Origin: Tenebrio molitor
Taxonomy: Eukaryota > Arthropoda > Insecta > Coleoptera > Tenebrionidae
Direction: 5' to 3'
Assembly: GCF_963966145.1 (NCBI RefSeq)
Contig: NC_091047.1
Location: 5,890,001 to 5,954,000, forward strand
DNA: 64,000 nt
Part shown: one piece after another, positions 12,632 to 22,117 of the stretch
Layout: the number at the start of each line of letters is the position of its first letter
Position numbering within the stretch: the stretch's first letter is position 1
Position numbers and translations under genes: made by a program
Notes under the pieces: generated by a model
Seen by the model: only the letters and a program-made list of their open reading frames with translations
What the model was told of the DNA's origin: nothing
Databases searched by the model: none

Positions 12632-12726
12632 GGAAATGCAATTTTGTGTAACTCGTGTGATTTTGCGGGATCTCGCTGCGCTCGTCCCGCAAATATTCCA
12701 CTCGTTACACAAAATAACGCATTTCC
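12632..12726. repeat. Nested hairpin of the ACTCGT type, copy 2
   Basis: Outer arms GGAAATGCAATTTTGTGTAA and the inverse TTACACAAAATAACGCATTTCC. The inner arms are TTTGCGGGA and TCCCGCAAA. ACTCGT appears in the same orientation in both outer arms. The unit is followed by a TAACTGGTTACATAAATAGC tail, like copy 1. Confidence 0.65.
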
Positions 12727-12853
12727 TAACTGGTTACATAAATAGCTATTGTGCAATAAGTTTGGAAATATAATTTTTCCGTATCAGGCATGAGATTTTT
12801 TATCGAGGTGATAGCCGAGATCACCATGCCATGTACGGAAAAATAGTAGAAAA

Positions 12854-12940
12854 AATAGTATATTACACTCGTTTTATAAGACGCACTGTGACACTCGTGT
12901 CAGAATCAAGCGTCTTATAAAACTCGTATAATATACTATT
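12854..12940. repeat. Hairpin of the ACTCGT type, copy 3
   Basis: AATAGTATATTACACTCGTT at 12,854 and its near-inverse ending AACTCGTATAATATACTATT at 12,940 form a 31-bp arm pair around GCGTCTTATAAAA. ACTCGT lies in each arm in the same orientation, so it forms a two-base internal mismatch when folded. Confidence 0.65.
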
Positions 12941-13187
12941 GTCGAACTCGTTCCTTTAGAGCACTTCTCGCTGCACTCGTCGTGCCCTCTTGTTTGACAA
13001 TAGATGTCTTGTGGAACTCGTATTATAACAATATACTATAATGAAATTACGATTCAGAATGTGTATTAGGTATCCTTGTATTACGTTTTGTTGTCGTGTT
13101 GATCAAATTATTTTCGCATTATTTTGCTTAAAAATGCTTAGATTAATTTGTTAATACAGAATTTGTTAATAATGAGTCAACATTAAG

Positions 13188-16100
13188 GGGATTTGAAGAA
13201 GACGATCTTCAAGAAGTTTGGTATTGCCCCCCACAAGCAAGTCATCGATTGTTGGTTTAAAGATCCATCGAGCGATACAGATACTTTAATAACTTGCTGC
13301 TCGGCGTCGGAATGTAATAACTTGCTGGTTGAAAAGAAGGAAGGCAGTTCCACTACTTCCACTTCCCATCCACCTGAAAATGCAGGAGGTAAATAAAATA
13401 ATAATAATAATTTTTTAAGAATCTAACCGGAAAAGGTTTATGCCATTCCAAAGTTTGTTGTAAATTGATTGGTACAGTATCTTGCGTATATTCATTTCTG
13501 GTTGAAACTCTGTATTAGAATTTAATTGGCAACTGTTTTTAGCAAGGAGTGACAACGTTCTTGGATCCAGAGGTAATACAAATAAGAAGATATATTAGTT
13601 TTATAAAAATGTATTTTAGGGAGCAACATCACTGGTATAGCAATATAATGGAATAATTAAACAGTCCATTTAGAGAAGAGTTTTACCATACCAAAATCAG
13701 ATTTGGTAAGCGTGATGCTAACCATCTGTGTTTAAATATGGCATTACTCTGTCTCTGTTTGAACTTCTGTATCAATTCTTTAAAAGTTATTTTGCTGGTT
13801 TCAGGGGGAGGTGACAATAATTTACCATCTGAAGGTAATGCCGCTAAGAAAATATCACAATAATCGATTTTACAAAACTGTGTTTTAGAAAGTGGAAACG
13901 ATACTCCTCCATCCAGAGGTATTACATTGCTTGTAAATTATTTAATACACTGTTACTTGTTTGTTCCAGAAAGTGAAACATCAGCAATTTTGAGTTTCGT
14001 TCAGTACTTTTCCACGAACTTCAGTAACAGGGGAATTACCTTTCTAACGTGTTGCCTAGAAGATGCATTCACTCAAGCCTTTGAAACATCTATTCAAAGA
14101 GTAACAAGAAAATTTGTAATTGGTAAAATTGGCTTGAAAATATGATTCCAGAGACGAGCTTTGATTCTATACCTCCACAATGAAAACGACGCCTTTTCCA
14201 AAACCTTTTGCGAACAGCTCACACAGCAACATATTCAGCAGATTCTCAACGACAAATTCTTGCTGTTATGTTGGGACGTCGAAAAAAACGAATACACAAG
14301 ATGTTTGATCGAAGCTCTGGAGAACTGCAACGAACTACGCACTTACCGTTCGCTTATCGAATTAAAAGTGTGTGGTGCCTTGGTAATGGTACCCACTGGA
14401 CGTTCCTTTCGAGTGATCAGCGTTATGAAGGGTACCGTCACTGGAAAGGAGTTTTCAGCCATCCTTACACAAGCTGGAGAATTTCTTACGAGAGAAAATG
14501 ATGTAGAACAAGAAATTGGCGGACATGGAAACCAAGAAAATACGTTCGGGTTGGTATACTTGTATACAGGAGTGAAGGTATCGTTGTTTTTTGTATTTTT
14601 TAAGGTCAAAGGCATGTCAGCAGCATATGCTGGATATGCTTGGCAATAGAGATTACGACAGTTTTGACCATGACGAGTTAAAGTATTTAAAAGAGAAAGT
14701 GGCATTTGCTTTCCATGGGCCCCCACAAACTTTGAATGGATATGACAGAAAACAAAATAAGAAAACTGACTATATTTTTGAAGTAATAATGAAACAAAAT
14801 AGTAAGTCTGTTAATTATTAAAACATTTGTTGAAACTTGTCCACAAAATGTTATTAGATCTAATCGCAAAATGGAAGGATCGAGTGATAATTTCCTTCAT
14901 ATACATGTGTACGGAGCCTCTTCCAGAAGAGAAACAAAAACTGGCAAAAAAATATCCAGATTACAACCCAAGCTGCGACTTTACCCTTCTTCCGATTTTC
15001 GTTTTGAGGAAGTGCAAGAACAGCACCAACCCTTGCCGAGTTATCATTGACAACGTGGGCCGCGTCTACCAGACCTGGAACGATTTCTTGGACGAAAATA
15101 AGTTACCAGAGTGCGAGATGATCTTTCCCAAGAATGGGCGCTACCAAGCAGACGCCAACGGCAACGTGATCCTCGACAAACAACTATCTCCGGCTTGCAA
15201 TGTTTCAGCTTCGATCCTGCTAGCCGCCGACGTCGCCACCACTGTTGGGGGCCTAGCAGCCGGCGGGATATTTTTCGCCGCCGCTTTCATTCCTACCGTG
15301 GCTGCAGTGCCCTTTCTTCTCCCTGCAGCAGGAATTACGGGTCTGGTGACGGGGGCGTATGCTTTAGGCCGCAGCGGTTACAACCTTTACGACAAATACA
15401 AACACGGCGAGGTAACTGCAAAATATTAAAATTTTTTTTTTACCGATCTCGGTAGAATTTAAGTTTCTGGGAGTCATCTGAAGCCCGCGCGGCTTACATA
15501 AACATCGTGGCCGGTTCTTTGGGTTTTGTAGGAGCTGGGGCTAACGTCATGATGTCAAATTTGATATCTCAAGGATTCAACGTCGGAAATGTAAGAAGTT
15601 TTCACTCATTCAAGTCAAAATGTTTGTAATTGTTGTCACTAGGGTGCCAGGGCTGCAATGAATACGGTTAATGTGATCAATCTGGGGGCGAGCGGTGTCG
15701 GACTTGCAAACTCCAGTTACGATGTCTTCAAGCAATGGTGGGATGACAACGAGACACCATCTCCACTGACGATAATCCAGTTGAGTGCGTCGGTACTCTT
15801 CTTTGGACAAGCTGTTTACAACTTCACAACGGCTAATATGGTCGTCGAAGAGACTCAAGCGAGGGAATTGAGAGATTACAACGATTCGCTGCGCAGCAAC
15901 AGACACAGAAAAACGTTTAGCAAATTGATCAAAGAAACGATTCGTCAGAACGATGGAAACGTCCAAAGAGGACAAGCTGACGTGATATCGACCATAAAGA
16001 ATATACAGAACAAGGACGAAGTGTTTGCTACGTTGACACGCGCCAACAAAGATATGAACCACAATAATATTCGATTTGCAGCCCAAAACGGCAAGATTAC

Positions 16101-16803
16101 TTTGAACGGTGTGTCGATAGACATGGGAAGGTTCAGCAGCATGGGCAAGAATGAAGCGATTACATTTTTCAATACACTACCAAACACCCCAAATCCCACC
16201 GCTGCCAATGTACGATTGATGGAAACGTACCTTGGGAATTCTTTCGAAGGAATCAGATCGATAGAAGTTGCGCCTTTGGCTCTCGGACTGGTAAAAATTT
16301 TCTGCACCGCAGATTCCACAATCAAGGAGAAGATCATAAATACCGTGTCAAAACTCATCGCAGAATTATTAAAAAGTACTACATGCTACATGACATCTTT
16401 GAACGAGATCTTTCCGGATCATGACAAGTACCTTCGATTGGTGGGAATGGTGAGTAGCTTCTTCCAAACGTTTGTAACCCAAGTCGAAGAAAGATACAAC
16501 ATGTGGAGGCAAACGCTCGATGAGACGTTGGCGGAGCCTTACTTCACAGAGTTGTCGTGTGATGTTACTAGAAGAGCGGCGGAAATTTTTAATTTTGTAA
16601 CGGCGAATTTCTTCACCGGAACGAAGCTCAACGAAGATGGACTTAGAAATCTGCTTGACTATTTTTATACGTGGTTTGCAAATCAAGTGTATTTGTATCA
16701 AGAGAGACGCCAAAGAAGAAACAGAAGGACGATCCACTCTCGTGTCGCAGCACGCAAATTGCGTTGTAAAATTTGCTGGGGTGATTACTATTCTCCACAA
16801 TAA
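13188..16803 (+). CDS. UAS domain (FAF1-like) fused to a large DUF4781-like membrane-associated region; 5' end incomplete
   Basis: Eleven exons fit in phase: 13,188-13,388; 13,543-13,572; 13,620-13,634; 13,805-13,834; 13,889-13,918; 13,970-14,100; 14,152-14,553; 14,612-14,801; 14,858-15,411; 15,456-15,590; 15,643-16,803 (about 959 residues). The first visible exon has no start Met; its DLKKTIFKKFGIAPHKQ could be part of a ubiquitin-like fold, and at least one upstream exon is missing. Four microexons follow. Exons 6-7 encode a thioredoxin-like UAS domain as in FAF1/UBX proteins (VQYFSTNF, LILYLHNENDAFSKTFC, LLLCWDVEKNEY). The C-terminal two thirds carry RVYQTWNDFLDENKLPEC, a Gly/Ala-rich hydrophobic stretch of about 50 residues, ALGRSGYNLYDKYKHGE, and a Lys/Arg-rich end with LRCKIC. 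I relate this part to insect DUF4781 proteins from memory. Function is unknown. A membrane-bound, UAS-mediated lipid or ubiquitin role is inference. Confidence 0.65.
13543..13918 (+). repeat. Array of phase-1 microexons (30, 15, 30, 30 nt)
   Basis: Inside the UAS-fusion gene, four tiny exons each have a length divisible by 15, enter and leave in phase 1, and are flanked by canonical AG and GT sites. They encode similar 5-10 residue units with Ser, Gly, Asp/Asn and Pro (ARSDNVLGSR, GSNIT, GGGDNNLPSE, ESGNDTPPSR). The ends GGATCCAGAGgta and CCATCCAGAGgta are nearly identical. The introns before the first and third units also resemble each other, which points to exon-plus-intron duplication. Any subset can be skipped without breaking the frame. 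Confidence 0.7.
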
Positions 16804-18233
16804 TTTTTCTACAGAATATTCCTTTTAAAATTGTTCGGTTACAGTTATATTTAGTTAAATGAAATATACTTCTCTGTGGCGAATATCAATTTTTAAATAT
16901 ATATTTCCAAAAATAAAAAGAACAAATCAATTTGTTTCCTTTATTTTCCTTTATCTACAAATATGCGCAATCATAATTTACAAAATTTCAAACGGCCATA
17001 GCTTCATCATCATCAGCTAGGAAGATCAATCTGGTATTGCTGCATTTCTTTTTTTTTTTTTTTAGAGTGGATTGACACAGTTTGCACTGCTCAACAGTTT
17101 TAGAAATAATCGCAAAATAGTAGTTTATTTGACGAATGCCAAAAAAGCCTAATTAACACACGAACGAGTTTAATACAACGTTTTTTTGTTCGACGAGTCC
17201 CTTAAAGGCTCCAAATCGCTTAAAATCTTTAAAATTAGCTTGACGTTTCGTTATGACAAGGGGTGACATTTATCAAAATCCATTCACACAGGAGAAAATT
17301 CTCACATTCTGACAGTGTCGTTTCAGTCGCGTTTTAATCTGGCCCACTCATACCAAAAAAAGCCCAATTTACACACGAACTCGTTAAATAAATAACTATT
17401 TCTAATTCATGGTAGAGATAAACTATATAAGTTTTTGTATTCGATTTGTCACTATTATACAGGTGTTTTCGAAGTTGAGCCTAAATCTTCTTAGTAAAAT
17501 GTTTGTATTAACGGAGATAATTGATTTTATAATTTTATTGTTTTCTAAAATTTTGTGTCCTTCCGGGAAGCGTTTTGGGTATTATACTCTCTGGACGCCC
17601 CAGTTGTATTCTGATAACATTGCGCATACATTAGCAACATATCTGTGACCTCATTATTTTCGTAATGATAAAGCCATTCCGACTAATTAGATGACAACTC
17701 TGACAGTATTTTTGATTAGCGTTTATGCTCATTTGATTTTTTTTTTTTAGCCAAAATTGAGTTAAGTAAACCGGGGTTACTGTAATAAATAAATATTTTC
17801 ATAGTAACCATAGAAAGGGCAAGCAGACTTACATTAGCGAAAAAACATTGTCCTACTTTTTTCTGTCCGCGACTGTATATCAGGCCAGTAGAACTCTTTA
17901 AAGTAAGCATTTTTTACATATTGATATTTTTGTAATCGGATATTTTTTTATAAATATTTTTCTAACCCGCTTCAATTGAAACGAAAGAGTGAGTGAAAAT
18001 AGTTTGTGCGATAAAAACTTTACAGTTTTTTTGAAGAAACAACGATCACTGTTCTAATACTGACAGTTTGTACTGTTTTTCATTCGAGTATTTTAATTGA
18101 GTAATTTTAGGATTCAAATCATATTTAATAGCTCTATTCTGAAGAATTTGCCGAAAAAATGATAAATAAAAAAGGTGTTTAATTTTCGTGTTTGTTTCCT
18201 GGGATATAAGTACATACAACCGGGAAAGTGGTA
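16804..18233. other. Intergenic; 3' end of the UAS-fusion gene, then repeat debris
   Basis: A candidate poly(A) signal AATAAA occurs at about 16,913. At 17,150-17,400 lies another copy of the AAGCCCAATTTACACACGAA / AACTCGTT repeat seen at 3.7 kb. Around 17,870 there is an inverted CAGTCGCG end like that of the element at 45.2 kb. No gene is recognised. Confidence 0.5.
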
Positions 18234-18237
18234 TACA

Positions 18238-18491
18238 TGTTAAAAAACTGTTAAACTTCCTTTGGAACTCGCTTTTATTAACTCTTTCTATTTTCGTATA
18301 TTTTTAACAGAAACTGTCATTAATAATAATTTGTTTTGTTTTTTGTTGTCTCTATGCAAATCCTTTTTTTGTTTTTGTATCGCGGTCTCTGATCGAAGCT
18401 CGCGCTGGGCCATCAGTTGTCCTCAGATGTTGAGACGGGGAAAGGGTCGGTCGATCCTCTGCGACGAGGCGAAGAGGTGCTGATGTTAACA
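18238..18491 (-). repeat. 3' LTR of the Ty3/Gypsy element
   Basis: 254 bp, flanked on the left by the target duplication TACA. Identical to the other LTR apart from one extra T in a homopolymer. Termini TGTTAA and TTAACA are inverted. Confidence 0.95.
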
Positions 18492-18649
18492 CGGCAATCC
18501 CGACCTTGGGGCGGCCTCGCTCCGTCTAACGCTGAAACAGGATAAATAATTTAGTGTGATCTCCTAGTTTCACTGCCCCCGAGTCCCATGTAGTTCTCGC
18601 GATTGACACTTCATGGTAATGTGTTATTATAGCCACGGTCTTTATCTTC

Positions 18650-19022
18650 TTGCGGTTCTCCCGCCCTGTGGATGTGCCACAGTCTTTATGTTACGTTCTC
18701 CCGCCCTGTGGATGTGCCACAGTCTTTATGTTGCGGTTCTCCCGCCCTGTGGATGTGCCACAGTCTTTATTTTGCGGTTCTCCCGCCCTGTGGATGTGCC
18801 ACAGTCTTTATGTTGCGGTTCTCCCGCCCTGTGGATGTGCTACAGTCTTTATTCTGCGGTTCTCCCGCCCTGTGGATGTGCCACAGTCTTTATGTTGCGG
18901 TTTTCCCGCCCTGTGGATATGCCACAGTCTTTATGTTGCGGTTCTCCCGCCCTGTGGATGTGCCACAGTCTTTATGTTGCGGTTCTCCCGCCCTGTGGAT
19001 GCGCCACAGTCTTTATGTTGCG
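18650..19022. repeat. 41-bp minisatellite, about nine copies, each with a hairpin
   Basis: The unit contains CCCGCCCTGTGGATGTGCCA followed by CAGTCTTTATGTTGCGGTTC and repeats every 40-41 bp about nine times, then decays (about 19,025-19,060). Each unit holds CTGTGG-ATGTG-CCACAG, a 6-bp stem with a 5-nt loop. It lies between the end of pol and the 3' LTR, thus in the 3' untranslated part of the retroelement RNA. Because 41 is not divisible by three, all plus-strand frames stay open; I do not regard them as genes. Confidence 0.9.
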
Positions 19023-19144
19023 TGATTTTCGCACTCGTGGGATTGCCACGATCTTTCGTGGATTTAGTGATACTCACGACGCTATTCGGTGTTTTCGACC
19101 GGCCATTGCCTAAGCTGCTGATGAGCCGCGACCGTCGTTTTTTG

Positions 19145-22114
19145 TCATTTTTTCGCTAGAAGGTAGCGTTCGTTTGGCAGGATCTGTTTAATTACAAACG
19201 GGCCGTTGTATTTTGCGCGCAGCTTTCCACCACTTGCGTGCTGGGAATCTTCGACTGCCACGTGATCGCCAAGGGCAAACAGAACGGGCTTGTATCGCTT
19301 TACATTAAAGCGTCTTGATGCTGCGTCGGCAATCTGACTCATACGTTGTTGTGCGATCAGGGTCGTGTTGTCAGGGTCAGGAACAGTGTCATTTTCTGGA
19401 ATACCAGATAGGAACTGCTGTGTGGCTTTCAGTCTTGGATTAGTAGCGAAGTGCAGAGCATTCGGTGGATACCCTGTGGTTCCATGCACTGTTGCGTTGA
19501 TGTTGTTTTCGATGACGGAAATTTCGTGAACCCAATTCTTCTCATTTTCGGCGGTCAAAGAGGCTCGCAATAAGTTGAAAACAGTGCGCATGAGGCGTTC
19601 GACTTGTCCATTTCCCCTGGGCATACCAGTGGCGATATGATGAAGCTGCACTTCTTGGTCAGCAAGGAAATTTTGGAATGTTAACGATGTGAATGCTGCT
19701 GCCCTGTCGGCTATGATTCTTCTAGGTTTTCCCATTTGTTCGAATACTAGCGATAAGGCCCTGATTGTATCCTCTGTGCTCTTTTTGCGGATGGGGCGTA
19801 AACTACAATACTTCGAGAAGCCATCTATCACTACTAACAGTTGCGTGCAGCCATGACTCTTAACCAACGGGCCGACATGATCAATGTGCCAAATATCGAG
19901 AGCACTAGATGGTCTTTCACCTCGTTGCCAGAGGCCAGCTCCACGTCCGGTGTGGGACTTCCCCAGGACACACTGACGACAATTCCTGATGTATTTTTTT
20001 AGAGATTGCCCCATTCGTGGCCAGAACAACTCTTCTCGCATCTTGGTAATGCACTTCTCCCAACCGATGTGAGAGGATTTGTCGTGGTACAAACACATAG
20101 CCTGTAGACGCGCGGCTACTGGCACGAAACACTTCGGGTCTTGTCCTTTTGTCATCACAAGATCGTTTTTAATCTGATATTCATTGTAGTCATCGGAGTT
20201 ATTAAGAACTTCTTGACAGAAGCGGTCACTTTTCTGATAATCACGCAAGGAGTCGATTGCAGTGAGTTCGGGTTTTGTAACACGCACGGTGCATACTTTA
20301 TCTAACGGATTTCTGCTTAAGTAATCAACATGAGCCATTTTGCTTCCTGGTCTATACTCAATCGTGAAGTCATAGTCCTGCAGCTTGACCCACCACCTGG
20401 CAACACGTGGATGCAGATCCTTTTTGAGGGCCGTCGCTCGGATAGCATTACAATCAGTAAAAATGGTAAAGTGCATTCCGTACAAGTAAGCACGAAAGTG
20501 TTCCACTGCCTCCACGATAGCTAGCGTTTCTAAATCGTAGGAGCAGTATTTTGCTTCACAGTTTGTAGTACGCCGGCTGTAGTAAGCTATCGGACGCACA
20601 ATCCCGTGTTCTTTCTGCAACAATGCCGCCCCGACGCCCAGAGCACTAGCGTCGGTGTGCAATTCACATGGTAACTTGGGATCAAACATCCGCAGCACGG
20701 GTTCGGACACTAACTTACTTATTATTATCTGTCTGGCATTTTCACACTCCGCGGTCCATTGAAACACGTGATTTTTACGCAATAAGGTGGTTATGGGTGC
20801 CGTAATCAGAGAGAATCCCTCAATAAAACGTCGGAAGTAACTCGCGAGTCCCATGAATTGCCTCACGGCCTTCACATCTGATGGGACTGCCGAGTGTACA
20901 AGTGCACTCACCTTTCGAGGACTCGGTTGAACTGAACCATGACTGATTACGACCCCTAAGTATTCTGTCTCTTCGGCAAGGAACGTACATTTACGATAGT
21001 TCAGTGAAAACCCTGCATTGGCTAAGGCGTGCAATACATTCTCTAATCGTTGCAGACCTTCTTCTACGGATTCGGAGGGTACAAGTACGTCGTCCATATA
21101 GACGTGGGCTTCCGTTCCCTTGAGCTTTCCGAGAGCTTTATCGATGGCTCGTTGGTATACGGCTGGGGCGTTGACGAGACCAAAAGGCATCCTATGATAC
21201 TCGTACAAGCCATCCGGGGTGATGAAAGCGGTAATGTGCTTTGAGTCCTCGTCTATTTCCATCTGGTGAAACCCGGATTTCATATCGAGTGTTGTGAAGT
21301 ACCGCGCGTGGCGTAGAGAGTCGAGCAGATCACGGATGAGGGGTAACGGGTATCTTTCCCTTACAGTCTTTTTGTTTATGTCGCCATAGTCCACACATAA
21401 TCGGGCCTCGCCATTTTTCTTCCTTACCAGGACAATTGGACTGGCGTATGTCGACTGGCTCTCGCGTATGGTTCCCTTTTGCAATAGGTCGGCCACGATC
21501 TCTTTGACTTGGGTTCTTTCTGCATGGGCTAATCGTCTGGGTCGGTACGCTACCGGAATATCATCTTTCAGTGTGATCGTCAACTTCCCCGTGGTGATAT
21601 GGTCAGGAGTTGCTTCCCGCGTCTCGATCAGGAGTTGTTTTAGTCGTGTCAGGTCCCGTTCGGCCAACCTTGTTACTTCTAAGTCATCAAAAGCATCAGT
21701 TTCCGCGATGGTTAGAACATTCCCGGTGTTGGATAGGTCATGATGAAGTTCGAGGCCGTCGGTCCCTTTTTTGATTTTTACATTTGGCCTACTAATTACA
21801 TCCCAACCAATAATAGCAGCTAGATTGGAAGGCATAACATTGTCCGGAACAACTGTAAACAAAACATCAATGCTGACGTTCGGTAAAATAACAACAATTT
21901 CGCAAGTGCCGATAGCGGATATAGTTTCTATCCCAAGTCCAGAAATAACTCGCGAGGTAGGCGACATAGGTACTTGTAGTTTTTCCGCTGTGCTCCTACC
22001 TATAACTGAGATATCGGCGCCACTATCGATGATGTAGGTCAAGGAAACAGCTTGGTGGTTACACAACGCGGTAGCAATCGGTGTGGTGTTTAACGAACGT
22101 CTTTTGCGGATTAG
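19145..22114 (-). CDS. pol: Pol polyprotein (protease, RT, RNase H, integrase), read in frame after gag
   Basis: The open frame runs about 989 codons from directly after the gag UGA to the stop at 19,145; there is no ATG near the start of the frame. Domains in order are: aspartic protease (IIDSGADISVIG) near the N terminus; reverse transcriptase with the catalytic YMDD box about one third along; RNase H (HTDASALGVGAALL); integrase with an HHCC zinc finger (CRQCVLGK at its end); and the catalytic core starting DIWHIDHVGP, with later Asp in IADRAAAF and Glu in GQVERLMR. All catalytic motifs appear intact. There is no chromodomain or env. The lack of its own start, together with the shared frame, implies production as a Gag-Pol fusion. 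Confidence 0.93.
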   Translation of the reverse strand, partial: LIRKRRSLNTTPIATALCNHQAVSLTYIIDSGADISVIGRSTAEKLQVPMSPTSRVISGLGIETISAIGTCEIVVILPNVSIDVLFTVVPDNVMPSNLAAIIGWDVISRPNVKIKKGTDGLELHHDLSNTGNVLTIAETDAFDDLEVTRLAERDLTRLKQLLIETREATPDHITTGKLTITLKDDIPVAYRPRRLAHAERTQVKEIVADLLQKGTIRESQSTYASPIVLVRKKNGEARLCVDYGDINKKTVRERYPLPLIRDLLDSLRHARYFTTLDMKSGFHQMEIDEDSKHITAFITPDGLYEYHRMPFGLVNAPAVYQRAIDKALGKLKGTEAHVYMDDVLVPSESVEEGLQRLENVLHALANAGFSLNYRKCTFLAEETEYLGVVISHGSVQPSPRKVSALVHSAVPSDVKAVRQFMGLASYFRRFIEGFSLITAPITTLLRKNHVFQWTAECENARQIIISKLVSEPVLRMFDPKLPCELHTDASALGVGAALLQKEHGIVRPIAYYSRRTTNCEAKYCSYDLETLAIVEAVEHFRAYLYGMHFTIFTDCNAIRATALKKDLHPRVARWWVKLQDYDFTIEYRPGSKMAHVDYLSRNPLDKVCTVRVTKPELTAIDSLRDYQKSDRFCQEVLNNSDDYNEYQIKNDLVMTKGQDPKCFVPVAARLQAMCLYHDKSSHIGWEKCITKMREELFWPRMGQSLKKYIRNCRQCVLGKSHTGRGAGLWQRGERPSSALDIWHIDHVGPLVKSHGCTQLLVVIDGFSKYCSLRPIRKKSTEDTIRALSLVFEQMGKPRRIIADRAAAFTSLTFQNFLADQEVQLHHIATGMPRGNGQVERLMRTVFNLLRASLTAENEKNWVHEISVIENNINATVHGTTGYPPNALHFATNPRLKATQQFLSGIPENDTVPDPDNTTLIAQQRMSQIADAASRRFNVKRYKPVLFALGDHVAVEDSQHASGGKLRAKYNGPFVIKQILPNERYLLAKK

Positions 22115-22117
22115 TCA
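22112..22117 (-). promoter_or_regulatory. Putative gag-pol readthrough site (UGA CUA)
   Basis: On the minus strand the gag stop is TGA at 22,117-22,115, followed by CTA. The pol frame continues without shift: (22,114-19,145+1)/3 is a whole number. UGA followed by CUA is a well-known efficient readthrough context in eukaryotes. This would regulate the Gag to Gag-Pol ratio. The use of readthrough in this element is inferred from the sequence. Confidence 0.7.

Noticed and set aside
13635..13804. A possible fifth microexon (AGAAGAGTTTTACC...)
   Set aside because: Its length of 32 nt and end phase do not fit the phase-1 pattern of its neighbours.
15111..15455. 114-codon plus-strand frame
   Set aside because: It is a shadow frame of the DUF4781-like exon 14,858-15,411.
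18613..19159. Long plus-strand reading frames of 117-169 codons
   Set aside because: They are a product of the 41-bp repeat, whose period is not divisible by three, so several frames stay open. The peptides are the same repeat shifted.
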